The notes under the pieces are model-generated. The model did not search any database. It was not told where the DNA came from and saw only the letters and a program-made list of their open reading frames with translations. The position numbers and the translations under genes are program-made. This document shows positions 8,964 through 17,519 of a DNA stretch of 64,000 bases, one piece after another. The stretch is from CBFIDE01 sp965661265. GTDB taxonomy: Bacteria > Bacteroidota > Bacteroidia > Flavobacteriales > Schleiferiaceae. Within the stretch, counting starts at the first letter, position 1; each line of letters starts with the position of its first letter. Where the stretch lies: assembly GCA_965661265.1 (NCBI GenBank), contig CBFIDE010000002.1, positions 98,827 through 162,826 on the forward strand, read 5' to 3'.

Positions 8964-9964
8964 TATATAAAGGATCTTAAGTAAGTAAGTTTTAGTAGGA
9001 TTTCAAAAAGGAAAAGCCCTAATGCCCAGAAAAGGAAAACGCTAAATTTCTCATCATAGGTATAGTACTTTATTTCTTTAATTTTAGTTTTTTCTAGTTT
9101 GTCAATTTCTGAATAGATGGTTTCTAAACTCTTATTATCAGTAGCTCTAAAGTACTGTCCATTGGTTTTTTCGGCGATAGCTTTTAATAGTGTTTCATCA
9201 ATATTTACGGGGCCTTTCCCAAATTGAATTCGACCTCTCATATCACGACCAACAGGTTGCAAAGCCGTTCCTTTGGTCCCAACTCCTATAGTGTAAACTC
9301 TTATTCCAAAGTCATCAGCTAAGTTGGCTGCAGTTATTGGATCAATCTCTCCACTATTATTTTCCCCATCAGACAGTAGGATTATCACCTTGCTTTTGGC
9401 TTTACTATCCTTTAATCGATTCACACTGCTGGCTAGACCCATTCCTATAGCCGTTCCGTCTTCTAGGGTTCCTTGTCTGAGGTCTTTTAAGCTGTTTAAT
9501 ATAATTCTATGATCGCTTGTAAGTGGCGCTTGAGTGAAGCTTTCTGCTGCATAAACAACTAATCCAATTCGGTCTGTTTTTCTGTTTTGAACAAAATCAG
9601 CAGCTACTTCTTTTGTGGCTTGAAGCCGATTTGGTTGCAAATCGCGCGCAAGCATTGAACTACTTAAATCTAAGGCTAAAATAATGTCAATCCCTTCTTC
9701 AGACTTGGTTTTAGTATTTTCTTCTGCCGTTCTTGGCTTTCCTAAAGCAATGATAATTAGAGCCAAGCTTAAAACTCGCAGAATATTTGGAAGGTATACC
9801 AAATAGGATTTCCAATTAGCTTTATTGTCTGCCAAGACTGAGACCGTAGAATGGGTTAAGCTAGCGCGTTGCTTATTTCTACTATACCACAAATAGAATA
9901 TTACTAGCGGTAAAAGAAGCAATAACCACAGAAAAGCTGGATCTTCAAATTGATAGTTACTCAT
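8963..9964 (-). CDS. batA: BatA: von Willebrand factor A domain membrane protein
   Basis: 333 aa. Membrane helices lie at about 10-27 and 57-75 with a further one near the C-terminus (about 308-328). The VWA domain carries the MIDAS sequence D99-x-S101-x-S103, followed by LQPNRLQATK, a strong BatA/BatB family signature. It overlaps the upstream BatD-like gene by eight bases. Compared with BatB it has a longer loop after the second MIDAS Asp (around GRDMRGRIQFG), characteristic of BatA. It probably works as a heterodimer with BatB in the inner membrane. Confidence 0.93.
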   Translation of the reverse strand: MSNYQFEDPAFLWLLLLLPLVIFYLWYSRNKQRASLTHSTVSVLADNKANWKSYLVYLPNILRVLSLALIIIALGKPRTAEENTKTKSEEGIDIILALDLSSSMLARDLQPNRLQATKEVAADFVQNRKTDRIGLVVYAAESFTQAPLTSDHRIILNSLKDLRQGTLEDGTAIGMGLASSVNRLKDSKAKSKVIILLSDGENNSGEIDPITAANLADDFGIRVYTIGVGTKGTALQPVGRDMRGRIQFGKGPVNIDETLLKAIAEKTNGQYFRATDNKSLETIYSEIDKLEKTKIKEIKYYTYDEKFSVFLFWALGLFLFEILLKLTYLRSFI

Positions 9965-10856
9965 TTTCTAGGCTTTGAGTTTTAGAAAATATTGAGTGAT
10001 GCTTTAGGATCAATTTTTCTATAACATCTGTGTCCAATAGATGCTGATCAGCATGTGTTTTACCCTTAGCATATTTTATTAAGCTCGTGGCATTTAAGAT
10101 TCTTGAGAGCTCTCCCTTTTCGTCATTATCTATATAGTCATTCGATAGATTGTCAAGGAGCTCATTCATAGTCATTTCCAAAGCTTTTATCTCGCCAATG
10201 CCTTCAAGATATCTTCTATAAATATCAATCAATTCAGAATAATATTCTTTAGGCTCTTCTTTATTCCAAAGCTTAGATTGCTGCAATGAGCGCAATTCTT
10301 CTTTAGCCTTGTCAATAGGGCTAATTTCAATCACCACCTCTTCAACAAATTTCTCTATGCGTTTTCTGCCTTTCAGCCATTTAGAAAGAAGGAAAATTAA
10401 TCCAACTACTAATAGTACAATAGCAAGAATAATTAGGAAGCGTTCCCAATCAAATGGAGCGTCAAGATTTTTTTTAATATCTTGGTAATCAGAGTCTTCT
10501 TTGATTTTCAAGGCGTCTATTTTCAGGGCCATTGCATCGGTACTATAGCTTTTGTTACCAATGAAAATTTCTTGTGGAAGCACATAAATATAACCTGTAT
10601 CAAAACTAATGAGGCTATATTTTATTCCGGTTTGTCCGATTTTTGTGCTATCAATAATAATATTCCTTAGCTCTATTCCTGAACTGTCTTTAAACTCAGT
10701 AAAGTTGAGATCTTCTTTTGGTGCGTCCACACTGATCTCAAGAAAAAATTCCTCTCCAATCTTAACTCTATCAGAACTCAATCCTTGAGATAGAATTTGT
10801 GCCTGAAGTCCCGAAAGGGAGAGTAGTAAAAGACCAAAAGCTATTAGTATCCTCAT
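9957..10856 (-). CDS. Bat-operon BatD-like/DUF4381-type membrane protein
   Basis: 299 aa with a signal peptide (1-20, ending LQAQ). A single short beta-sandwich domain in the periplasm (about 21-125) resembles one BatD repeat. A transmembrane helix (about 142-160) leads to a cytoplasmic helical domain (about 170-290) with EYYSELIDIYRRYLEG, as in DUF4381 proteins. It occupies the usual slot between the DUF58 gene and batA in Bacteroidota bat operons. It overlaps the DUF58 gene by four bases and batA by eight. It could act as a bridge between periplasmic BatD and the cytoplasmic DUF58/MoxR pair; this is inference from layout. Confidence 0.8.
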   Translation of the reverse strand: MRILIAFGLLLLSLSGLQAQILSQGLSSDRVKIGEEFFLEISVDAPKEDLNFTEFKDSSGIELRNIIIDSTKIGQTGIKYSLISFDTGYIYVLPQEIFIGNKSYSTDAMALKIDALKIKEDSDYQDIKKNLDAPFDWERFLIILAIVLLVVGLIFLLSKWLKGRKRIEKFVEEVVIEISPIDKAKEELRSLQQSKLWNKEEPKEYYSELIDIYRRYLEGIGEIKALEMTMNELLDNLSNDYIDNDEKGELSRILNATSLIKYAKGKTHADQHLLDTDVIEKLILKHHSIFSKTQSLENE

Positions 10857-11740
10857 GAGTGTGATGCCTTTTGTTTGAAATAGGAAAGTAGTTTAAAAGC
10901 GTAGTTGTCCTGCAAATTCATTTTGATACTTCCGGAACCAGATCTTCTAAAACTCTCTTGAAAATATCTGCTTTTTCTTAAAAATTCAGCTTTATGCTGG
11001 TTTCGTATTTGGCTTGAATTGGTGTCGATCCACTTGATCTTTTGAGTCTCAGGATCAAGCACTTGAATGAGCCCTAGATTAGGAAGTTCTTCTTCCATAA
11101 GGTCATTGACCATTATTCCGGTTACATCATGCTTTTTTGCTAAAAGCTGAAGGGATTTTAGATAATCCTTATCCTGAAAATCAGAAATAATAAATGCAAT
11201 AGCTTTCTTCTTATGAACACCACTGAAATATCTTAGGGCCTTATTGATATCCGTTCCCTTTGACTTGGGCTCAAACTCTAGTAATTCTCTGATGATTCTG
11301 AGAATATGCGACTTTCCTTTTTTTGGAGGAATGAATAATTCCACTTCATCAGAAAAGAGCATTAAGCCAACTTTGTCATTATTTTGGATTGCGCTAAAAG
11401 CCAGAGTAGCACAGATTTCAGTAATGTACTCTCTTTTGGTTTGAGTTTGAGATCCAAAGCTTTCACTAGCACTAAGGTCCACTATGAGCATAAAGCTGAG
11501 TTCTCTTTCCTCTTCAAAAACTTTAATATATGGCTCGTTCAGTCTAGCTGTTACGTTCCAGTCAATAGCTCTGATGTCATCACCTACGCTATATTTGCGC
11601 ACCTCAGAAAAAGCCATACCGCGCCCTTTAAAGCTACTATGGTATTCACCTGAGAATAGCTGATTGGATAGACGTTTTGTTTTTATTTCTATCCTTCTGA
11701 CCTTTTTTAAAAGCTCTTGTGTATTCAATTTATGGGACAA
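10853..11740 (-). CDS. DUF58 domain protein (VWA-like partner of MoxR)
   Basis: 295 aa, no signal peptide. The DUF58 signature is clear: GRGMAFSEVRKYSVGDD followed by R57-A-I-D60-W61. The C-terminal two thirds have a degenerate VWA fold (LIVDLSASESFG, with DLSAS as a MIDAS-like DxSxS, and later IISDFQD). DUF58 proteins are nearly always encoded beside MoxR AAA+ ATPases and are thought to be their substrates or adaptors. Here it overlaps moxR by 11 bases and the BatD-like gene by four. Confidence 0.9.
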   Translation of the reverse strand: MSHKLNTQELLKKVRRIEIKTKRLSNQLFSGEYHSSFKGRGMAFSEVRKYSVGDDIRAIDWNVTARLNEPYIKVFEEERELSFMLIVDLSASESFGSQTQTKREYITEICATLAFSAIQNNDKVGLMLFSDEVELFIPPKKGKSHILRIIRELLEFEPKSKGTDINKALRYFSGVHKKKAIAFIISDFQDKDYLKSLQLLAKKHDVTGIMVNDLMEEELPNLGLIQVLDPETQKIKWIDTNSSQIRNQHKAEFLRKSRYFQESFRRSGSGSIKMNLQDNYAFKLLSYFKQKASHS

Positions 11741-12734
11741 TTATTTCGTCAAGAATACTCTTGATAATGTCTTCAGATTTTATGTTTTCAGCTTCAGCTT
11801 CATAGGTTACCCCAATTCTATGTCTTAGGACATCTTCTGCAACGGCTCTAACATCTTCTGGAATTACGTATCCTCTTCTTCTAATAAAAGCATGCACTCT
11901 TGCCGCATTTGCAAGACTGATACTTCCCCTTGGTGAAGCACCAAAATTGATCAATGGCCTTAAGCTTGCAAGTCTGTAATCCTCTGGCCTTCTGGTGGCA
12001 AATACAATGTCAAGAATATAGTTTTCGATTTTCTCATCCATATAGACTTTCTTAATACTTTCTCTAGCCTTAAGAATAGTTTCTAAAGTAACAACAGCCT
12101 TAATTTCAGATTTCTGCCCGTTTAGATTCTGCCTCATAATTAGACGCTCATCCTCTAGTTTAGGATAATCTATCACTGTCTTAATCATGAATCTATCACT
12201 TTGCGCTTCAGGCAGAGGATAAGTGCCTTCCTGCTCAACAGGGTTTTGGGTGGCAAGCACCAAAAATGGATTTGGCAATTTAAAGGTTGTTTCGCCAATA
12301 GTTACTTGTCTTTCTTGCATTGCTTCAAGAAGTGCAGACTGAACTTTTGCTGGAGCTCTGTTAATCTCATCTGCTAAAACAAAGTTGGCAAAAATTGGCC
12401 CTTTCTTAATGGCAAATTTATTCTCTTGTATATTATAGATTTGTGTTCCCACGACATCTGAAGGAAGTAAATCTGGAGTAAATTGCACTCTGCTGAAATC
12501 AGCATCAATGGCTTTAGCCAAAGAGTTTATTGCCAAAGTCTTTGCAAGACCTGGGACACCTTCTAAAAGAATGTGACCATTTCCTAAAAGGGCTAGCAAA
12601 AGGCTCTCAATCATCTTTTTTTGACCGACAATTGTTTTGTTAATTTCCATAATCAGTAAATCAACAAATGCACTTTCTTTATGCACTAATTCATTAATTT
12701 CCTGAATATCAAAGTTTTCTTGATTTGTTTCCAT
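11730..12734 (-). CDS. MoxR family AAA+ ATPase
   Basis: 334 aa. Walker A GVPGLAKT is at residues 59-66. Walker B with sensor context is FVLADEINRAPAKVQ at about 118-132, followed by the MQERQVTIG and ATQNPVEQEGTYPLPEAQSDRF stretches diagnostic of MoxR proteins. A C-terminal lid is present. MoxR ATPases act as chaperones that mature or insert cofactors into VWA-domain partners, matching the DUF58, BatA and BatB genes downstream. It is the first gene of the eight-gene bat operon. About 40 bases upstream the minus strand reads CATTTTTG, one mismatch from TAnnTTTG, a plausible operon promoter. Confidence 0.94.
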   Translation of the reverse strand: METNQENFDIQEINELVHKESAFVDLLIMEINKTIVGQKKMIESLLLALLGNGHILLEGVPGLAKTLAINSLAKAIDADFSRVQFTPDLLPSDVVGTQIYNIQENKFAIKKGPIFANFVLADEINRAPAKVQSALLEAMQERQVTIGETTFKLPNPFLVLATQNPVEQEGTYPLPEAQSDRFMIKTVIDYPKLEDERLIMRQNLNGQKSEIKAVVTLETILKARESIKKVYMDEKIENYILDIVFATRRPEDYRLASLRPLINFGASPRGSISLANAARVHAFIRRRGYVIPEDVRAVAEDVLRHRIGVTYEAEAENIKSEDIIKSILDEIIVP

Positions 12735-12986
12735 TCTAGTTCTTCTATCCTTAACTAATTAGGTTGCAAAAATGCTCCGATTAATCTTAAAATCTAGTTA
12801 AAGAGATGTTAAAGTTTTATTTAAAATTATCTGCTAAAGCCTTATTTAATGGGGTTTTATGCGATTATCTAGAAACGTTAAAAAGATTAATATAGTTTAC
12901 ATAAGCACAATCTTTTGATAAATTCATCTTAGTATTAAGTTAACCTGTCAGGCTCATTTTTGACTTGTTAACTAAAAACAGCAAAC

Positions 12987-14795
12987 ATGAAAAAACTAGT
13001 ACTTACTGTTTCAATGGCAGTTGGTTTATTAAGCTTAAATGCTCAAATTAAATTTGATCCTTCCATAGATACTGCATGGGATCCAGCAGTAGCTATTCTT
13101 CCAAAATCACCTTTAAAGACTCAAATACTTTTTATAGGTGGTCATGATAAAGTTCAAACTCCTGCAACTTATGGTAACTCAGCCGGAGAAGCATTGGCAA
13201 AACAATGGCATGATTTCATAGGTTTCACTCCTGACCCAGCTTCAAATGATCTTGGATGGGTATCGGTAAATCATGAAATGATTATTGCTAATGACAGTAT
13301 CGGAGATGGTGGAGGAATGACTGTGTTTAAGATCAAAAGAGATCCCAACACAGATTCATTAATTATTGTTGATCAAACACTTACTGATGGAAGAATGGGA
13401 AAATTCTTTGCGGTAGATTTTGCTCACACAACAGGAGAGACCGGAATGAATTGTGGTGGAATTTCTTCACCTACTGGTAGAATATGGACTGCAGAAGAGT
13501 GGTTTAGATCAGATAATTCCTCAATAGCAGATAGAGATACTTCTGATTTCATTATCGGAACAGGAACCCTTGATGGACAGCTGGCGCCTAATGGTTTTGT
13601 TGGTTTCAATGGTCAGCAAATCAAGAAGTATCAGAACTATAACTATATGGTAGAAATTGACCCTAAAGAGGCGGTAGCTATTAGAAAACAATACAATTGG
13701 GGTAGACAAGCTTTTGAGGGTGGAGTAATAATGCCAGATAATAAAACGGTTTATTTAGGAGTAGATGATACTCCAGGCTTTTTCACCAAATTTGTTGCAA
13801 CAACTGCAGGAGATTTTACTATTGGAAAAACATATGTTTATAAGCATGATTCAACAGTTAAGTGGGTCGAAATTGATAATAGCGATTTAAACAAAATGCT
13901 AAACTATAAAAATGAGGCAGTGAATTCTAATGCTACGATGTACAATAGACTGGAATGGGTAACAGAAATAGATGGCGTAGTTTATATGACTGAAACAGGT
14001 CGTGCCAACCCGGCAAGCCGTTGGAGAGATGAGCATGCGGCAGGAGCTGTTTTAGCGCCTCATCACATTGCTAGAGCGGCTTTGCAATTAACACATCCAG
14101 ACAGCTCAGATTACGTTGATTACTATGGTAGGGTTTTAAAATTTGATCCATCAACAGATAATATGACTGTATTCTTAGAAGGTGGTCCAGACCTAGCCAC
14201 TAGTCCTGCTATCAATGCTTACCCTGCAGTTCACCTATCTAATCCTGATGGTTTAAGTAAAATTAATATACATGGTCAGGATTATATGATTATTTGTGAG
14301 GATTTAAATCAATCTGATTTTGGTTCTTCTCCTGCAGGAATTGGACGTACATGTGAGATGTATCTTTTAGATATGAGCATCACAACTCCTCGTCTTGATG
14401 ATTTAGTAAGAATTGCAGTAGTACCTATGGGAGCTGAGGTGACTGGAGCAATTGGAACACCTGACGGAAAGACAATCTTAGTGAATGTTCAGCATCCTAG
14501 TTCAAGCAATCCTTTTCCTTATAATAACTCCCTTACGCTAGCAATAACTGGATTTGATGCTAGTACTATCGGCCTAAAAGAAACAAAGCTAGAAAGTGGT
14601 TTTTCTGTTTATCCAAACCCTACCTCTAGATTACTTAAATTTAATAGAGTTTCTGATGTCGCTATATACGATATCCAAGGAAAACTAATCAAAGTTTACC
14701 GCAACCAAACGGCTATTGATGTATCTGAATTCTCAAAAGGATCTTATATCCTTAAGAATGATTTGGGTGAAGCGATAAAGTTTATAGTAGAATAA
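12987..14795 (+). CDS. Secreted PhoX/DUF839-family phosphatase-like protein with T9SS sorting domain
   Basis: 602 aa. A signal peptide (1-19, ending LNAQ) is followed by a long beta-propeller-like region matching the DUF839/PhoX family: WVSVNHEMI near residue 90, FAVDFAHTTGETGMNCGG near 140 and VYMTETGRANPASRW around 330. PhoX enzymes are Ca/Fe-dependent phosphatases, but many DUF839 members are uncharacterised; the bound-metal residues cannot be confirmed here. The last 70 residues (FSVYPNPTSRLLKF to the end) are a type A T9SS C-terminal sorting domain, so the protein is exported across the outer membrane and anchored or released. It has its own terminator. The next gene, a di-haem peroxidase, lies on the same strand. 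Confidence 0.85.
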   Translation: MKKLVLTVSMAVGLLSLNAQIKFDPSIDTAWDPAVAILPKSPLKTQILFIGGHDKVQTPATYGNSAGEALAKQWHDFIGFTPDPASNDLGWVSVNHEMIIANDSIGDGGGMTVFKIKRDPNTDSLIIVDQTLTDGRMGKFFAVDFAHTTGETGMNCGGISSPTGRIWTAEEWFRSDNSSIADRDTSDFIIGTGTLDGQLAPNGFVGFNGQQIKKYQNYNYMVEIDPKEAVAIRKQYNWGRQAFEGGVIMPDNKTVYLGVDDTPGFFTKFVATTAGDFTIGKTYVYKHDSTVKWVEIDNSDLNKMLNYKNEAVNSNATMYNRLEWVTEIDGVVYMTETGRANPASRWRDEHAAGAVLAPHHIARAALQLTHPDSSDYVDYYGRVLKFDPSTDNMTVFLEGGPDLATSPAINAYPAVHLSNPDGLSKINIHGQDYMIICEDLNQSDFGSSPAGIGRTCEMYLLDMSITTPRLDDLVRIAVVPMGAEVTGAIGTPDGKTILVNVQHPSSSNPFPYNNSLTLAITGFDASTIGLKETKLESGFSVYPNPTSRLLKFNRVSDVAIYDIQGKLIKVYRNQTAIDVSEFSKGSYILKNDLGEAIKFIVE

Positions 14796-14805
14796 TAGAT
14801 TAATT

Positions 14806-14841
14806 AAAGTGCCCGACCAAATTTTTGGTCGGGCACTTTTC
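14806..14841 (+). terminator. Strong hairpin terminator after the PhoX-like gene
   Basis: A perfect 16-bp inverted repeat (AAAGTGCCCGACCAAA and its complement) with a two-base TT loop, ending in TTTT. It separates the PhoX-like gene from the peroxidase gene 16 bases later. Confidence 0.9.
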
Positions 14842-14856
14842 TATTGACATAGGTCT

Positions 14857-16803
14857 ATGAAAAAAATCATTGTTCTTTTTAGTGTTTTATTTCTTAGTCT
14901 CATAAGTTCTACCCTTTATTTATCATTTACCGGGCAGACTAGAGCAGATTTGTATCGATATAAATATCTTCAAGATTCAGATCAATTGGAGTTATTATCC
15001 TCTTCTTTTTATTCCTTTCTAGCCGCTTCTCGCGATATAAAATCAGAGAAGGCTAAAATCCAAAATGATGTTATTAATCTAAGGTCCGCGTATAAAAAAA
15101 TAGAGTTTATAAGTGATTATTACTATCCAAAATTTAGCAAGTCCAAAATAAATGGACCACCATTAAATCATTTAAATCCATATTCTTCAAAACCATATAT
15201 TGAATTTCCTGAGGGTCTTCAAAGACTGGATGAGTTGGCTAATTCTGGATTGAATGAAGAAGAAAGTACAGAGATTATAAAATTATCTAAGTCTTTTGAA
15301 AAAAATATTAAAGAGTTGAACTCTTTTGTTAAAAATAGATTCTTTGAAGATCGCGAGATTATAGAAGCATCTAGATTTGAAGTTCTGAGAATTCTGAGCA
15401 TGGGGATCACTGGTTTTGATACTCCTGGTTCATTAGGGGGCATTGAAGAAAGTGCTGTAGTGCTGCAAAGTCTGTCTGATTATTTAGACGTTTTATCTAA
15501 AGATTGTTCTAAAGAAGAACAGAAAACAATCAATAAGTTAAAATCAAAGCTAGACAATGCAATCGCTTTTATTGAAAAAAATAATGACTTCGACACTTTT
15601 GATCGAGTGGTGTTTATTAGAGAGTACTTAAATCCAATTTATGGCCTATATGCTGATGTGCAAAAAGCACTTTCTATTGAAACTATTTACCAAACCACAA
15701 GTGTAGAACAGCCAATCAATTATCTATCAAGAAGTATCTTTAGCGATGATTTTTATAACCCTTACTACTATACAGGGCTTCAAAAGCATGAGGATAGTAA
15801 AGCCTTGAATAAACTTGGTGAGTATTTGTTTTTTGAGCCTGTGTTTAGCAAAAATGCCCAACGTTCTTGTGCAAGTTGTCATAAGCCTGAAAAGGCATTT
15901 GCTGATGGTAAGAAAAGCGCTTTGAGCTATGACAGAAATTCAAATTTAAAACGCAATAGCCCTAGCTTGATCAATACTGTTTATTCAGATCGATTTTTTT
16001 ATGACCTCAGATCTTATCGATTAGAAGAGCAATTAGAACATGTTGTTTTTAGTCATGATGAGTTTAACTTTGATTATTTAAGTGCTATTAAGAGAGTCGC
16101 CTCCAGTCAAGAGTATGACTCGCTTTTTACTAAAGCCTTTCCTAGTCATAAGTCAGCAAATATTGTAAGTGAGAATACAATAAGCTTGGCAATTAGCTCT
16201 TATATTATTAGCCTTAGCTCTTTTAATTCTGAGGTAGATAAATATTTAAGAATGGAAACTACGAGTCTTGATGAGTCCGTAAAAAAAGGAATGAACTTGT
16301 TTATGGGAAAGGCCAATTGTGGAACTTGCCATTTTGCACCAAGTTTTTCAGGTTTAGTGCCGCCCTATTTCACAGAAAATGAGTCTGAAGTTTTAGGAGT
16401 ATTGGAGGACCCTAATTCTACTGAAATTAGAATTGATCCTGATTTGGGAAGATTTGGCAGTAAAATTCTAACTGAGGAAGTAGGTATTTATAAAAACAGT
16501 TTTAAAACTACAACAGTCAGAAACTCAGAGTTAACAGCTCCTTATTTTCATAATGGGGCATTTTCAAGCCTTCAGGAAGTTCTTGATTTTTATAATAATG
16601 GCGGAGGAGTAGGTCATGGCCTAAAAATTGAGAATCAAACTTTAGCACCAGATAGCCTAGGTTTGAATAATGAAGAAATCGAATCAATAATTGCATTTTT
16701 AACGGCTCTTACGGACACTTCAGGATTGAATAAAAGACCGGATAGACTGCCTGAGATTTTGGAGAATAATTTCAAAAATCGTCAAGTAGGAGGTACATAT
16801 TAA
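14857..16803 (+). CDS. Di-haem cytochrome c peroxidase / MauG-family protein with long N-terminal helical domain
   Basis: 648 aa. It has a signal peptide or anchor (1-22). A helical region of about 270 residues (30-300) includes SAYKKIEFISDYYYPKF, which resembles imelysin-like domains. The di-haem peroxidase fold occupies about 310-625. Two c-type haem sites are visible: C338-x-x-C341-H342 and C488-x-x-C491-H492. The conserved LTAPYFHNG (His565) is also present. Ordinary bacterial cytochrome c peroxidases are about 320-350 aa, so half of this protein is an added domain. It would act in the periplasm, reducing peroxide or oxidising a partner. No obvious promoter lies in the 15-base gap after the terminator, so it may depend on readthrough. 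Confidence 0.85.
   Translation: MKKIIVLFSVLFLSLISSTLYLSFTGQTRADLYRYKYLQDSDQLELLSSSFYSFLAASRDIKSEKAKIQNDVINLRSAYKKIEFISDYYYPKFSKSKINGPPLNHLNPYSSKPYIEFPEGLQRLDELANSGLNEEESTEIIKLSKSFEKNIKELNSFVKNRFFEDREIIEASRFEVLRILSMGITGFDTPGSLGGIEESAVVLQSLSDYLDVLSKDCSKEEQKTINKLKSKLDNAIAFIEKNNDFDTFDRVVFIREYLNPIYGLYADVQKALSIETIYQTTSVEQPINYLSRSIFSDDFYNPYYYTGLQKHEDSKALNKLGEYLFFEPVFSKNAQRSCASCHKPEKAFADGKKSALSYDRNSNLKRNSPSLINTVYSDRFFYDLRSYRLEEQLEHVVFSHDEFNFDYLSAIKRVASSQEYDSLFTKAFPSHKSANIVSENTISLAISSYIISLSSFNSEVDKYLRMETTSLDESVKKGMNLFMGKANCGTCHFAPSFSGLVPPYFTENESEVLGVLEDPNSTEIRIDPDLGRFGSKILTEEVGIYKNSFKTTTVRNSELTAPYFHNGAFSSLQEVLDFYNNGGGVGHGLKIENQTLAPDSLGLNNEEIESIIAFLTALTDTSGLNKRPDRLPEILENNFKNRQVGGTY
15025..15036 (+). 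repeat. GCTTNNCGCGAT motif copy (NN = CT)
   Basis: Sense strand of the di-haem peroxidase gene, encoding Ala-Ser-Arg-Asp in its N-terminal extension. Confidence 0.7.
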
Positions 16804-16916
16804 AATTATTGGGGAAAATAAATCCAAAATTGGGAAGAAATGCAACGTTAATTTTAAGTTAACATTCTGATATTAAATGATATAAGTCAAAGGAGGGGTT
16901 TTGATAGAATGTACTA

Positions 16917-17387
16917 ATGTTGAAGAAACTTCCCTTTATACGAAGTTTGCTTTTTGGGCTTAGCTTTCAGTTAAGCGCCCAAGTATCTCAGATTACCTCT
17001 ACGAAAGGTGTCTTAGATTTATGTAGGCAGAATTTTGATAATGGAGAAATAATTCCATTGCAAGGCCAATGGGAGTTCTATTGGAAAGAACTCATTCATC
17101 CGGTAGACTTTGAGGCTAGCAGCCTTAAGTCAAAACCAATTTTTATAGATTATACATCTCAAGGGAGAGATCTTCCTGCTGTTGAAGAGACTAGAGGTCA
17201 GTTTGGATACGCGACCTATAGACTACTAATCAATCTTGGAGAAGATCAATAGATTCCTTCTCTTTCTGTTTATCTTCCTGAAGTTTATAGTGCCTATGAC
17301 ATTTATGTGAATGGCGAAGGATTTGAGGGTAATGGTATTTTAGGAAGAAATAGAGCAGAAAGTAAACCATATTGGAGGCTCGCTTAA
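16917..17387 (+). pseudogene. Truncated 7TMR-DISM sensor gene remnant
   Basis: An ATG-started frame gives a signal peptide (ending LSAQ) and a 7TMR-DISM extracellular domain start (GQWEFYWKELIHP, then GYATYRLLINL). It is interrupted by an in-frame TAG at 17250-17252. The same frame continues for 44 codons with clear domain sequence (SVYLPEVYSAYDIYVNGEG) to a TAA at 17385. Intact members continue with seven transmembrane helices and a kinase, cyclase or regulator output domain; nothing like that follows, and the next 80 bases have no coherent frame. So the gene carries a nonsense mutation and has lost its 3' part. Confidence 0.85.
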
Positions 17388-17470
17388 AAGGTGATTAAGC
17401 TGAAGCCAAGAATGAATTAATTGGTGGTTCATATGGGTAACTCATGCAGGACTTAGATTAGGCTGGAAAT

Positions 17471-17498
17471 AAAAAAAGCAGCCCAAAGGCTGCTTTTT
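17471..17498. terminator. Hairpin terminator between the sensor pseudogene and the S46 peptidase
   Basis: AAAAAGCAGCC / GGCTGCTTTTT with a CAAA loop; A-run on the left and T-run on the right, so usable from both sides. It would end the peptidase transcript on the minus strand. Confidence 0.85.
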
Positions 17499-17502
17499 AA
17501 AT

Positions 17503-17518
17503 ATCGCGAAAGCGAGAT
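17503..17518 (-). repeat. 16-bp inverted repeat, left copy, carrying GCTTTCGCGAT
   Basis: The plus strand reads ATCGCGAAAGCGAGAT, the exact reverse complement of 19879-19894. It sits one base past the stop codon of the S46 peptidase gene and can itself fold a TCGC/GCGA mini-hairpin with a GAAA loop. It is a variant (one base shorter spacer) of the GCTTNNCGCGAT motif. Confidence 0.75.
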
Positions 17519-17519
17519 A

